Part shown: one piece after another, positions 42,697 to 50,635 of the stretch
Layout of the letters: each line of letters opens with the position of its first letter
How positions within the stretch are numbered: the stretch's first letter is position 1
Assembly (NCBI RefSeq): GCF_002210295.1
Contig: NZ_MWQH01000004.1
Location: 186,001 to 250,000, forward strand
DNA length: 64,000 bases
Source of the DNA: Fibrobacter sp. UWB5
Lineage (GTDB): Bacteria; Fibrobacterota; Fibrobacteria; Fibrobacterales; Fibrobacteraceae
Direction of reading: 5' to 3'
The notes under the pieces: model-generated
Databases searched by the model: none
Seen by the model: only the letters and a program-made list of their open reading frames with translations
Told to the model about the DNA's origin: nothing
Made by a program: the position numbers and the translations under genes

Positions 42697-43257
42697 CTAT
42701 TGTCTACTCCAGAGGGCGCAATAGGTCTGCGTGCGGGCGGAGAGGCGTTCGTCTTTCAGGATTTCACGAATTTGTTTCTTGTCGAACCACTGCGCCTGAA
42801 TTTCTTCGAGTTCGGAATCGCTGGGGCGGATTTCACCGCCGGCAACGCCTACCACGACCACATTTCTTTCGTTGGAAAATCCGACGGCGGAATAGCTCGG
42901 TTTCCAGACTTCGTCGATGCGCATGAGAGAAAGGCCCGTTTCTTCGCGGAGTTCGCGGGCAGCCGCCTCTTCGTAGGTTTCGCCCGGATCAATCAATCCA
43001 GCCGGGAAATTGTAGATGCTCTCGCCCACGGCCATACGGTATTCCTTGCAAAGCAAGAGTTTTTGGCCAGTGCAGTCGTGCATAATCATGACGACCGCAT
43101 GCGGTTTCTTTTCAAGCATGTCCTTGAGGCCCGTAATGTCGGGATTGCGGCTGATCATTTCGTAAGTCTTGGGCTTGCCGCTGACGGTTTTATAGTGAAT
43201 GTCGTAGCGGGTAATGAATTTGCCCTGGTGGATTTTTTCGATCGATTCAAATTCCAT
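42697..43257 (-). CDS. NUDIX hydrolase (ADP-sugar pyrophosphatase-like)
   Basis: A 186-residue NUDIX protein. The NUDIX box is complete: GLIDPGETYEEAAARELREE followed by TGLSL. Such proteins hydrolyse nucleoside diphosphates linked to other groups. The IHYKTVSGKPKTYEMISRNP N-terminus resembles the ADP-ribose pyrophosphatase type, but the substrate is uncertain. The ATG at 43257 has AAGGG upstream and is 2 bp after the nitrilase-like gene. The longer frame starting at 43728 is antisense overlap inside that gene. Confidence 0.88.
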   Translation of the reverse strand: MEFESIEKIHQGKFITRYDIHYKTVSGKPKTYEMISRNPDITGLKDMLEKKPHAVVMIMHDCTGQKLLLCKEYRMAVGESIYNFPAGLIDPGETYEEAAARELREETGLSLMRIDEVWKPSYSAVGFSNERNVVVVGVAGGEIRPSDSELEEIQAQWFDKKQIREILKDERLSARTQTYCALWSRQ

Positions 43258-43259
43258 AA

Positions 43260-44648
43260 TCACACCCTTTGTATGGTTTCGTAGTAAATGCAGTCGTGCT
43301 TGCAGTCGCCATGGAAGGCGCCACTGCAGATGGGCATCTTGTAAAGCATTTGCGCTTCGTCTTCGTTGCGCGAGATTCGCTTGCGCACGTAGCCAACGTC
43401 TTGGAAGTTTGCCTCTTTGCCTTTGATGAGTGCGGCACAGGTATTGACCCAGACCACGTTGCAGTCTTCGTGGGCGCACAAATCGAACGAACGGCGGAAA
43501 TCGTAGGAGCCTGTCGAGAATGACGGCACGATTATCAGCGTGAGCTTGAAGCAGCGCATGAGTTGCTGCATGTACTCGGTTTCCAAGAAATCGCGGCAGA
43601 CCATGATCGCGATGCGGCCAATGCCTTCGTAGTGCAAAATGTTCACCACGAGATTGGAACTGATTTGTTCCAGGTAGCCGACACCATTGAATTCCTTGCG
43701 GAACGGGTTTTGCTTGTTCTGTTTGCAAATCACGTTGCCAAACTTGTCCATGACCGTGACGACATTGCGGTTCTTTTCCCAGTAAGAGGGCAGCACAATG
43801 AGCGACGGAATTTTGGCGGCGTCATCAGGCGAAAGCGACTTGATTTTGTTCGCCACATAATCCGTAGTCTCCACGTTTCCGAGGAGTTCCGGGAACACGA
43901 CGATATCGCTTTCGTTTTCGGCGGCGGTCCAAATCTTTTTCCAGACGAGTTCGTTGTCCGATTCAAACGAAGGATTTTCGTAAGCGATATTGAAGTACTG
44001 GATTTTATCCTTGTCAGTCAACTGGACTTTAAAATTCCGTTCTAACCTTAAAGGGGTTGCCGCAATCTTTACGGCTTTGCGTTCCTTAAAATGCGGGAAC
44101 AATTCGTCTTTCAAAAAGTAATGTTTGTCAATCAGTTCGCCGAGCACCGAGTTTTCGATGAGCAGGATATTGTACAGGAAACTTTCGAGGTTGTTGTAGC
44201 GGTGAATCAGGCGGTGTTTGCGTTCCCATATGCAAGAGCAACGCGGCAAAAGCCCGACCCCCACCGATTCGCGGTTGGTATTCAGTACGATTGAAAATTT
44301 TTCCTGTTCAAATTCCGCTATAGCCAGATTCAACAGCGAAGCCATCGCCTGGTCCAAAATTTGCAAAAGACCCAGTAGCGCGTAATAATCGCGGTCGGCT
44401 TTCAACCGATTGACGAGCGATTTCAAGTTTTCAAGAAATTCCGTGGTTAGGTTTTCGGAGGAAAGTTCGCGAACGCCCACCCCATTGTCGGATTCCTGAA
44501 ACAGCGCGGGAATTTCTGCCTGGACGACTTTTGCGATGCGGGATTTTTCGGCCGGAGAAACACAGCTGTATTCAACAAAAAATTTCTCCGAGCAGGAGCT
44601 TACAATATCGGAACACAATTCCGCCACAATGTTATAGAGGTCCAGCAT
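43260..44648 (-). CDS. Nitrilase-superfamily protein with an unknown N-terminal domain
   Basis: A 462-residue protein. Residues about 225-460 form a carbon-nitrogen hydrolase domain with a candidate Glu (IVVFPELLG), Lys (KQNKQNPF) and Cys (IAIMVCRDFLE). The N-terminal about 210 residues are mostly helical with no recognised domain (SENLTTEFLENLKSLVNRLK). It is probably an amidase-type enzyme on an unknown substrate. It overlaps nothing and is followed 2 bp later by the NUDIX gene. A TTGAAT-16-TATATT promoter ends 7 nt before the ATG and there is no ribosome site. Confidence 0.78.
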   Translation of the reverse strand: MLDLYNIVAELCSDIVSSCSEKFFVEYSCVSPAEKSRIAKVVQAEIPALFQESDNGVGVRELSSENLTTEFLENLKSLVNRLKADRDYYALLGLLQILDQAMASLLNLAIAEFEQEKFSIVLNTNRESVGVGLLPRCSCIWERKHRLIHRYNNLESFLYNILLIENSVLGELIDKHYFLKDELFPHFKERKAVKIAATPLRLERNFKVQLTDKDKIQYFNIAYENPSFESDNELVWKKIWTAAENESDIVVFPELLGNVETTDYVANKIKSLSPDDAAKIPSLIVLPSYWEKNRNVVTVMDKFGNVICKQNKQNPFRKEFNGVGYLEQISSNLVVNILHYEGIGRIAIMVCRDFLETEYMQQLMRCFKLTLIIVPSFSTGSYDFRRSFDLCAHEDCNVVWVNTCAALIKGKEANFQDVGYVRKRISRNEDEAQMLYKMPICSGAFHGDCKHDCIYYETIQRV

Positions 44649-44655
44649 AGTGAGG

Positions 44656-44683
44656 AATATAGAAAAAAAGGTCTAAAATTCAA
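44656..44683 (-). promoter_or_regulatory. Promoter of the nitrilase-like/NUDIX pair
   Basis: Minus strand TTGAAT (44678-44683), 16-nt spacer, TATATT (44656-44661). The ATG follows after 7 nt. Confidence 0.7.
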
Positions 44684-44764
44684 AAAATAAGCCATTTTCG
44701 CCCCTGATTTAGGTGGATACAGGATGTTTACTCGGGTATACGCGATTTATACGATTTTTAGGCT

Positions 44765-44781
44765 TATTCCAAATTGGAATA
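44765..44781 (+). promoter_or_regulatory. 17-bp perfect palindrome, possible operator
   Basis: TATTCCAAATTGGAATA is a perfect inverted repeat with a one-base centre. It lies between weak -35 (TTTAGG) and -10 (TATCTA) hexamers of a possible rightward promoter, where a repressor would bind. Confidence 0.45.
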
Positions 44782-44786
44782 TCTAT

Positions 44787-44856
44787 TTTATGGGTACCCA
44801 AACACTCCCTGACGGCCCTAGGTTACCTCCTTTACCCAGGGCCGTCCTCTTTTTTA
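44787..44856 (+). ncRNA. Candidate small RNA ending in a strong terminator
   Basis: A GACGGCCCT/AGGGCCGTC stem (44811-44819 and 44838-44846), extended by GGT/ACC, followed by CTCTTTTTT. The apical loop holds TACCTCCTTT, the same as the anti-Shine-Dalgarno end of 16S rRNA (ACCTCCTTT). No gene ends here on the plus strand, so the terminator needs a short transcript of its own; a promoter with the palindrome at 44765 is a candidate. Confidence 0.4.
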
Positions 44857-44881
44857 GGGGTTAAATTCTAAATTTGAGCTA

Positions 44882-45274
44882 ATGATTATCGCTACAATCA
44901 TCGGGGCTATCGCTTTTTTGCCCTCCATCGCTCTGAATATTGCGCTTGCCTTGGGCGCCCCGCTCGGCGCCTACGCCATGAACGCCCGCTACAAGGTGAT
45001 TCCGCCCGAAGTTCGCAAGGCCTTCATTGTGCCGACCACGATGCAGTTTGTCGCCCTTTTCGTGCTACTTTCGGCGGGGCATGTCCTGCCCGAGATTATC
45101 CCGTTCATGGTGACACGGATTCTCGCATTCTTCTTTGCGCTGTACTTGACTTTTTATACCGCGACGGTTCTCTTTAGCACCGCCCACAAGGAACGTACCG
45201 TAATGGGGACTTTTGCCGTGATTACGGCGGTTTGCTACTGGATTACGGCCTTCGGCACCTTAAGTTGGGAGTAG
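44882..45274 (+). CDS. Small polytopic membrane protein
   Basis: A 130-residue protein with about four hydrophobic segments (about 2-24, 45-66, 72-95, 108-126). No family is recognised. TAAATT lies 7 nt before the ATG and there is no Shine-Dalgarno. It is followed after 3 bp by queH, whose own start has GGAG, so the pair is an operon. Confidence 0.75.
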   Translation: MIIATIIGAIAFLPSIALNIALALGAPLGAYAMNARYKVIPPEVRKAFIVPTTMQFVALFVLLSAGHVLPEIIPFMVTRILAFFFALYLTFYTATVLFSTAHKERTVMGTFAVITAVCYWITAFGTLSWE

Positions 45275-45277
45275 GCC

Positions 45278-45982
45278 ATGGAACCGCAGCAATCCAATGC
45301 CCCCAAGCATAATTACCAGCGCGACTTGGATTATATCATCCGCAGGCTGGAACGCACCGGCGAGGTACCGACGCTTTTGCTGCATGCCTGCTGTGCGCCG
45401 TGCAGCAGCTACACCATCGAATACCTGTCGCAATACTTCAAGATTACGCTTTTCTACTACAATCCGAATATCGCGCCCGACGAAGAATACCGCCACCGCG
45501 TCGAAGAAATCAAACGATTCGTGGCCGAATTCAAGACGAAGCATCCGGTCACGCTGATCGAAGGCGAATACGACCCGAAAAAATTCTACGATGTCGCGCG
45601 CGGGCTCGAAAACGAACCCGAAGGTGGTGCGCGCTGCCGCAAGTGTTTTGAGTTGCGCCTCGCTGAATCGGCACGGCTCGCCCGCGAACTGAACTGCGAA
45701 TACTTCACCACGACGCTTACGATTAGCCCGATGAAAAACGCACAGGTGCTGAACGAAGTGGTGCAGGAGCAGTGCGATATTTACGGAATCAAGCGCCTGC
45801 CCAGCGACTTCAAGAAGAAGGGTGGGTACAAGCGTTCTATTCAGCTTTCAGCAGAATACAATTTGTATAGGCAGAATTATTGCGGGTGCGCGTATTCAAA
45901 GCGAGATGCTGAGAAACGAGATTCCGAGAAAGGAGATTCCGGCTCGGAGGCCGGAATGACATCAGGACAACCCAATCTATAG
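45278..45982 (+). CDS. queH: Epoxyqueuosine reductase QueH
   Basis: A 234-residue QueH (DUF208) protein. Conserved cysteines are HACCAPCSS, ARCRKCFELRL and YCGCAYSK, ligands of the Fe-S cluster and metal site. It reduces epoxyqueuosine to queuosine in tRNA. The last about 25 residues (KRDAEKRDSEKGDSGSEAGM) lie after the usual C-terminus and are encoded by a repeat-like DNA with an ATTCCGGC/GCCGGAAT hairpin (45936-45957). The 3' end overlaps the convergent aminotransferase gene by 6 bp. Confidence 0.93.
   Translation: MEPQQSNAPKHNYQRDLDYIIRRLERTGEVPTLLLHACCAPCSSYTIEYLSQYFKITLFYYNPNIAPDEEYRHRVEEIKRFVAEFKTKHPVTLIEGEYDPKKFYDVARGLENEPEGGARCRKCFELRLAESARLARELNCEYFTTTLTISPMKNAQVLNEVVQEQCDIYGIKRLPSDFKKKGGYKRSIQLSAEYNLYRQNYCGCAYSKRDAEKRDSEKGDSGSEAGMTSGQPNL
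45936..45957 (+). repeat. Hairpin repeat inside the 3' end of queH
   Basis: ATTCCGGC - TCGGAG - GCCGGAAT followed by GACA. This is the same style as intergenic GGAATGAC-type repeats and is read in frame as the extra tail of QueH. Confidence 0.65.
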
Positions 45983-47140
45983 TAGCTTTTTACGTAAACC
46001 TTCTAAGCGGTTAAGCGCGTCGTAGAGGGTTTCGTCTTTCTTGGCGAAGTGGAAGCGGATCAGGTGATTCACCGGTTCGCGGAAGAAGCTGGAACCCGGC
46101 ACTGCGGCGACACCCACTTTTTGCGCAAGGTCGATACAGAACTGGTCATCGGACTTGTAGCCGAATTCGCTGATATCCATCATCACGAAGTACGTACCCT
46201 GCGGCTCGGTGAACTTGAAACCTAGATTGCGCAGGCCGCCGGTGAAGATTTCCTTCATGTGCGTGTAATGCGCTTGGAGTTCCTGGTAGTAATCATTGCC
46301 GAAATTGAGAGCGGTGAGCGCGGTTTCCTGCAGCGGCGAAGCGGCACCCACCACAGTGAAGTCATGAATTTTCTTGATGTTGTTCATGATGGGTTCGGCG
46401 GCAAGCACATAGCCCAGGCGCCAGCCCGTAATGGAATAGCTCTTGGAAAGACTAGAACACTCGATGGTGCGTTCACGCATGCCCGGGAGCGTCGCAATAT
46501 AAGTATGACGGTGCGGAGCAAAGACGATGTGTTCGTAGACTTCGTCGGTGATTACATACAAATCATATTTGATGGCGAGGTCGGCAATAATCTGCAGCTC
46601 TTCGCGGGTAAAGACTTTTCCGCTCGGGTTCGACGGATTGCAAAGTACGAGCGCCTTGACACCCGGCTGCTTCATGGCATCTTCGAGAACGTTTGCGTCA
46701 AAGGTAAAATCGTGCGGGTCCAGCGGCACATAAATCGGAGTCGCTCCACTCAGAATCGTATCGGCAGTGTAGTTTTCGTAAAACGGCGAAAAGATGACCA
46801 CCTTGTCGCCCGGATTGCAGACCGACATCATCGTGATCATCATGGCTTCGGTACTGCCGCAGGTAATGACCATTTCGGTTTGCGGGTCGTAACGGAGTCC
46901 GCTGAAATGTTCCTGTTTCTTGGAAAGCGCTTCGCGGAAATTCTGCGCACCAATCGTAATCGCGTACTGGTGCGGGCCCGTGTGGGCGACTTCGGCCAGG
47001 CGGTCTTGCAAGGCCTTGGGCGGGTCAAAATCCGGGAAACCCTGCGACAAGTTGATTGCACCGCAAGCGTTCGCGATGCGCGTCATGTGACGAATGACCG
47101 ATTCCGTAAAATGTTCCGTACGATTACTTAAAGGTTTCAT
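45977..47140 (-). CDS. Class I aminotransferase (kynurenine/methionine aminotransferase type)
   Basis: A 387-residue PLP-dependent fold type I enzyme. The N-terminus INLSQGFPDFDPP and the PLP lysine motif SSLSKSYSITGWRLGY are diagnostic of the MqnE-unrelated aspartate aminotransferase Iγ group that includes kynurenine and methionine aminotransferases. VLCNPSNPSGKVF is the substrate-side motif. It probably uses several 2-oxoacids. No ribosome site precedes the ATG (the bases are TCCTCCC, the opposite of a Shine-Dalgarno), and TAAATT lies 7 nt upstream. Confidence 0.88.
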   Translation of the reverse strand: MKPLSNRTEHFTESVIRHMTRIANACGAINLSQGFPDFDPPKALQDRLAEVAHTGPHQYAITIGAQNFREALSKKQEHFSGLRYDPQTEMVITCGSTEAMMITMMSVCNPGDKVVIFSPFYENYTADTILSGATPIYVPLDPHDFTFDANVLEDAMKQPGVKALVLCNPSNPSGKVFTREELQIIADLAIKYDLYVITDEVYEHIVFAPHRHTYIATLPGMRERTIECSSLSKSYSITGWRLGYVLAAEPIMNNIKKIHDFTVVGAASPLQETALTALNFGNDYYQELQAHYTHMKEIFTGGLRNLGFKFTEPQGTYFVMMDISEFGYKSDDQFCIDLAQKVGVAAVPGSSFFREPVNHLIRFHFAKKDETLYDALNRLEGLRKKLL

Positions 47141-47178
47141 GGGAGGAAATTTAGCAAGAAAGATGGCAGAAAAAAGTG

Positions 47179-47256
47179 CTTAGTTGGTAGAACTTAGTTG
47201 GTAGAGCTTAGAAGAATAATCTAAGTTCTAAGCTCTAAGTTCTAAGCTCTAAGTTC
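47179..47256 (+). repeat. Heptad repeat between divergent genes
   Basis: Left part has two copies of CTTAGTTGGTAGAA/G (14 bp), right part has five 7-bp units alternating CTAAGTT and CTAAGCT. The left words GAACTTAG and GAGCTTAG are reverse complements of the right ones, so the region can form a hairpin. It occupies most of the 137-bp gap between the aminotransferase and YgiQ genes. Confidence 0.8.
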
Positions 47257-47277
47257 TTTTTTTCTACATTTCACATT

Positions 47278-49509
47278 ATGTACGATCCGCGCTTTTTACC
47301 CATCTGCAAAGAAGACCTGGACGAACTCGGCTGGGACTATGTCGATGTGATTATCATTAGCGCGGACGCCTACGTGGATCATCCCTGTTTTGGGCATGCT
47401 GTGGTCGGTCGCCTTTTTGAGCACGAAGGCTTGCGCGTGGCAATACTCCCGCAGCCGAACTGGCGCGACGACTTGCGCGATTTCAAGAAACTCGGCAAGC
47501 CTCGCATGTTCTTTGCGATTTCGAGTGGTATGGATTCCATGGTGAACCATTACACCGCTGCCAAGCGCCTGCGTAGCGATGATGCTTTTACGCCGGGAAA
47601 CAAGGCCGGTTTCCGCCCCGATTACGCGACTTACACGTACGCCAAGATTTTAAAGAAGCTCTATCCCGATGTGCCGCTACTCATTGGCGGGCTCGAATCA
47701 AGCCTGCGCCGCGTGACGCATTACGACTACTGGAGCGACAGACTTAAGCCCAGCATTCTTTTCGATACGCAAGCCGACATTCTCGTGTACGGCATGGGCG
47801 AAAAACCGCTGAAAGAAATCGTGCGACTCTTGAAGAAGGGCGTACCCTTCTCCAGCCTGCATTCGATTCCGCAGACGGCCTACCTCGCGCCCAAGGGACA
47901 AATTCCTACGACCAAGCAGTGGGAAGACTTGCGCCTGTATAGTTACGAGGAATGCCTCGCCAACAAGCGCAATCAAATCGAGAACTGCCGCAGGGTAGAC
48001 ATCGAATGCAACAAGTGGTTCCAGCGCCGTATTCTGCAAGATGTCGCAGAACAGACCGTGGTGATTAATCCCGCGTACCCGCCGCTGGAATACGGCGAAC
48101 TCGACGAAAGCTTTGAATACAACTACGCCCGCGAACCGCACCCGCGTTACAAGAAACGCGGCAACGTGCCTGCGTTCGACATGATCAAGTTCAGCATCAA
48201 CACGCACCGCGGCTGTTTTGGCGGTTGCAGTTTTTGCGCCATCAACGCACACCAGGGCAAATTCATCGCAAGCCGTAGCCGCGAAAGCATTCTGCGCGAA
48301 GTCGATTTGATTACGAAGATGGACGGATTCGCCGGCACCATCACCGATTTGGGCGGCCCGAGCGCCAACATGTACAACATGCGCGGCCGCGACCCGAGTC
48401 GTTGTCAAAAGTGCGCACGCCCCAGTTGTCTGACTCCAAAAGTCTGCGACAACATGGACACGCACCATCACGAGCTTTTGGAACTTTACCGCGAAGTGCG
48501 CAACCACCCGAAGGTAAAGCACTTGTTCATTGGAAGCGGCGTGCGTTACGACATGCTGCTGCAAGAAACCGATGACAAGGAACTGATTCGCGACCACGAA
48601 GAATATGCCCGCGAGCTCATCGACTACCATGTAAGCGGACGCCTGAAGGTGGCCCCGGAACATACGAGTGACGCAGTTCTTAAGCTGATGCGCAAGCCGA
48701 GTTTTACGCTGTTCCACAAGTTCAAGGAATTCTTCGACGACGAATGCAAACGCATCGGAAAGCGCCAGCAAATTATTCCTTACTTTATCAGTAGCCACCC
48801 CGGATGCACCGAGGCCGACATGGCGGAACTTGCGCTTGAGACAAAGCAGCTCGGATTCCAGCTGGAACAGGTGCAGGACTTTACACCTACGCCGATGACG
48901 ATTGCGACCGAGATGTTCTACAGCGAAATGACACCGGACGGAAAGCCGCTTTACGTGGCGAAAACGCCGGAACAAAAACGGAGCCAGCGCCAGTTCTTCT
49001 TCTGGTACATTCCAGAGAACCGCCCGCAGATTCGCGCGACGCTTGAACGCTTGAAACTCGGCAAGATTGGCCGACTGCTCTTAAGCCGCAGCGCGAAGGC
49101 CGAAGGCAAGGAATTCTTCCCGAGCAAGGAACGCGAAGAAAACGAAGAATACCGCCAGCGCGAACAGCAGAAGCGCGAGCAGCGCGTGGTTACTATCGTT
49201 CCGCAGAAATCCGGCGACAAGGGCCGCTGGGAAAACTCCGCCCGCAAGGAACGCCGCGCCGCACAATTTGGCGAACCGCGCAATGACAGGCGCGAAGGTC
49301 GTCGCGATGACAATCGCGAACGCCGCGATTTCCGTGACGAAAACCGCAACAACAATTTCGGAAGCGGTGAGCGAAAGAGTTTCCATAGCGACCGCAAGTT
49401 TAACGGCAACAAGGGTCGCGACTTCAATAAAAATGGCGGCAAGAGCCGCCAGGATAACAATCGCAACAACTCTCCCGTGCAATTCAGTTCGTTTAAACGG
49501 GGAAGGTAA
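47278..49509 (+). CDS. YgiQ-family radical SAM protein
   Basis: A 743-residue protein. The N-terminal YgiQ domain (YDPRFLPICKEDLDELGWDY onward) is followed by a radical SAM core with the cluster motif NTHRGCFGGCSFCAINAHQG (about 305-320). The C-terminal tail of about 110 residues is Arg/Asn/Glu-rich low complexity (FRDENRNNNFGSGERKS) and may bind RNA. YgiQ reaction and substrate are unknown. TACATT sits 7 nt before the ATG with no Shine-Dalgarno. It is divergent from the aminotransferase across a heptad repeat. Confidence 0.9.
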   Translation: MYDPRFLPICKEDLDELGWDYVDVIIISADAYVDHPCFGHAVVGRLFEHEGLRVAILPQPNWRDDLRDFKKLGKPRMFFAISSGMDSMVNHYTAAKRLRSDDAFTPGNKAGFRPDYATYTYAKILKKLYPDVPLLIGGLESSLRRVTHYDYWSDRLKPSILFDTQADILVYGMGEKPLKEIVRLLKKGVPFSSLHSIPQTAYLAPKGQIPTTKQWEDLRLYSYEECLANKRNQIENCRRVDIECNKWFQRRILQDVAEQTVVINPAYPPLEYGELDESFEYNYAREPHPRYKKRGNVPAFDMIKFSINTHRGCFGGCSFCAINAHQGKFIASRSRESILREVDLITKMDGFAGTITDLGGPSANMYNMRGRDPSRCQKCARPSCLTPKVCDNMDTHHHELLELYREVRNHPKVKHLFIGSGVRYDMLLQETDDKELIRDHEEYARELIDYHVSGRLKVAPEHTSDAVLKLMRKPSFTLFHKFKEFFDDECKRIGKRQQIIPYFISSHPGCTEADMAELALETKQLGFQLEQVQDFTPTPMTIATEMFYSEMTPDGKPLYVAKTPEQKRSQRQFFFWYIPENRPQIRATLERLKLGKIGRLLLSRSAKAEGKEFFPSKEREENEEYRQREQQKREQRVVTIVPQKSGDKGRWENSARKERRAAQFGEPRNDRREGRRDDNRERRDFRDENRNNNFGSGERKSFHSDRKFNGNKGRDFNKNGGKSRQDNNRNNSPVQFSSFKRGR

Positions 49510-49524
49510 AAAGCTTTCTTTAAA

Positions 49525-50367
49525 TTAGGAGTGAGCGAGCACACTCCACCACTCCGTGCTAATTCGTTCTTCTTTGACTTTGAAGCCGGCTTCTTCGAAC
49601 CACTTGAGGATATAATCCTTTTCGGTCAGGAGCTGTCCCGAAATAATGAGTTCGCCACCTTCGGCGAGCAAGTCTTCGATGTCGTCGCGGAGCGGCCAAA
49701 GTTCGCTGCGAATCATGTTGCAGAGAATAACGTCGAATTTGGCGCCATCCTTGAACGCATCCAGAAATCCGAGAATACAGTCGCTTTCCTTGAAACCGTT
49801 GCGTTCAAAGTTTTCAGCAATGCAGGGAATGGTCAGCGGATCAATTTCGGTGCCGACTGCGAGCTTTGCGCCCAAGCGACGAGCGTACATGGCCAAAATG
49901 CCCGTACCCGTTCCGATGTCGAGCACGGTCTTGCCATTGAAATCGACCGATTCCATCAAAGTCGCACAGCTACTTGTGGTATCGTGTTCGCCAGTACCGA
50001 AAGCGGTTTTGGCTTCAAGTTCAAGCACCACGGCCTTCGGGTCATCAGGCGTAAATTCTACCCAAGGCGGACGCACCCACAAATGCGGTGACACGGACAC
50101 CGGCTGCGCACGGTCGCGCCACCACTTGTCCCAATCCTTCGCGGGTTCATCGCTCAGCGTAAAATGATACTGCGGAAATTCGTTTACGATACGGTCACGT
50201 TCGGCCTTGTCGCCGGTATAAAAGCAGAAGTCCGTGCGACCATCTTCTTTCGGGTCCAATTCTTCGAGTGTCGCCACACCAGCTTCAAAAAGCAGGTAGC
50301 TTGCAAGTTCAAATTCTTCGGCAGGGCAATAGCCCTCGGCCTTGTACCAGGTATCGATTTTTTGCAT
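49525..50367 (-). CDS. prmA: Ribosomal protein L11 methyltransferase
   Basis: A 280-residue SAM-dependent methyltransferase. Motif I is LDIGTGTGILAMYARRLGA, with VGTEIDPLTIPCIAENFERN and ILCNMI. The WWRDRAQPVSVSPHLWVRPP block before it fits PrmA. It trimethylates L11. ATG at 50367 is preferred over a TTG at 50388; neither has a Shine-Dalgarno. A TATTAT hexamer lies 6 nt before the ATG. Confidence 0.88.
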   Translation of the reverse strand: MQKIDTWYKAEGYCPAEEFELASYLLFEAGVATLEELDPKEDGRTDFCFYTGDKAERDRIVNEFPQYHFTLSDEPAKDWDKWWRDRAQPVSVSPHLWVRPPWVEFTPDDPKAVVLELEAKTAFGTGEHDTTSSCATLMESVDFNGKTVLDIGTGTGILAMYARRLGAKLAVGTEIDPLTIPCIAENFERNGFKESDCILGFLDAFKDGAKFDVILCNMIRSELWPLRDDIEDLLAEGGELIISGQLLTEKDYILKWFEEAGFKVKEERISTEWWSVLAHS

Positions 50368-50423
50368 AGCCCAATAATAGAAATTCAAAAAACATGAGCC
50401 GATCCCCGCATTCGCGGGGATTA

Positions 50424-50515
50424 AAAAAAGGAGAGGCTCGGTACGCCAACCCCGTCACCGAGCCTCTCACCAAGCGCAAACACCTCAAACCGCTTGGCCC
50501 CTTTCATCCATCTTG
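50424..50515 (-). ncRNA. Candidate small RNA upstream of prmA
   Basis: Minus strand: TATATT at 50522-50527, then about 90 nt with a CCAAGCG/CGCTTGG hairpin (about 50470-50500) and a 12-bp terminator GAGAGGCTCGGT/ACCGAGCCTCTC followed by seven T (to about 50424). It includes an 8-codon reading frame starting ATGGATGAA. No leftward gene ends here, so the terminator must belong to a short RNA or to an attenuated prmA leader. Confidence 0.5.
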
Positions 50516-50598
50516 TAAACTAATATAAACAGTTTCTTTCCGAAAGGTAAACTTTTTTTATAATTTCGTATTCCAAGTTAGAATAAGGCCTTTGGGGC

Positions 50599-50626
50599 TT
50601 GCATTTTCGGCTTATCTACGTATATT
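50599..50626 (+). promoter_or_regulatory. Promoter of the Fic gene
   Basis: TTGCAT (50599-50604), 16-nt spacer, TATATT (50621-50626). The ATG follows after 9 nt. Confidence 0.65.
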
Positions 50627-50635
50627 TTGCGTTAA

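Noticed and set aside
43258-43728. Upstream extension of the NUDIX gene
   Set aside because: It would lie wholly inside the nitrilase-like gene in another frame and lacks a ribosome site; AAGGG sits before the ATG at 43257.
43260-44648. Defence-associated reverse transcriptase with nitrilase domain
   Set aside because: The N-terminal 210 residues show no reverse transcriptase motif (no YADD-type or finger blocks), so only the nitrilase part is shared.
44765-50585. A shared TTCCAA...TTGGAA operator at 37415, 44765 and 50572
   Set aside because: Only the 44765 site is a perfect palindrome. The one at 37415 overlaps the ribosome site region and the one near 50572 has mismatches, so a common regulator is not supported.
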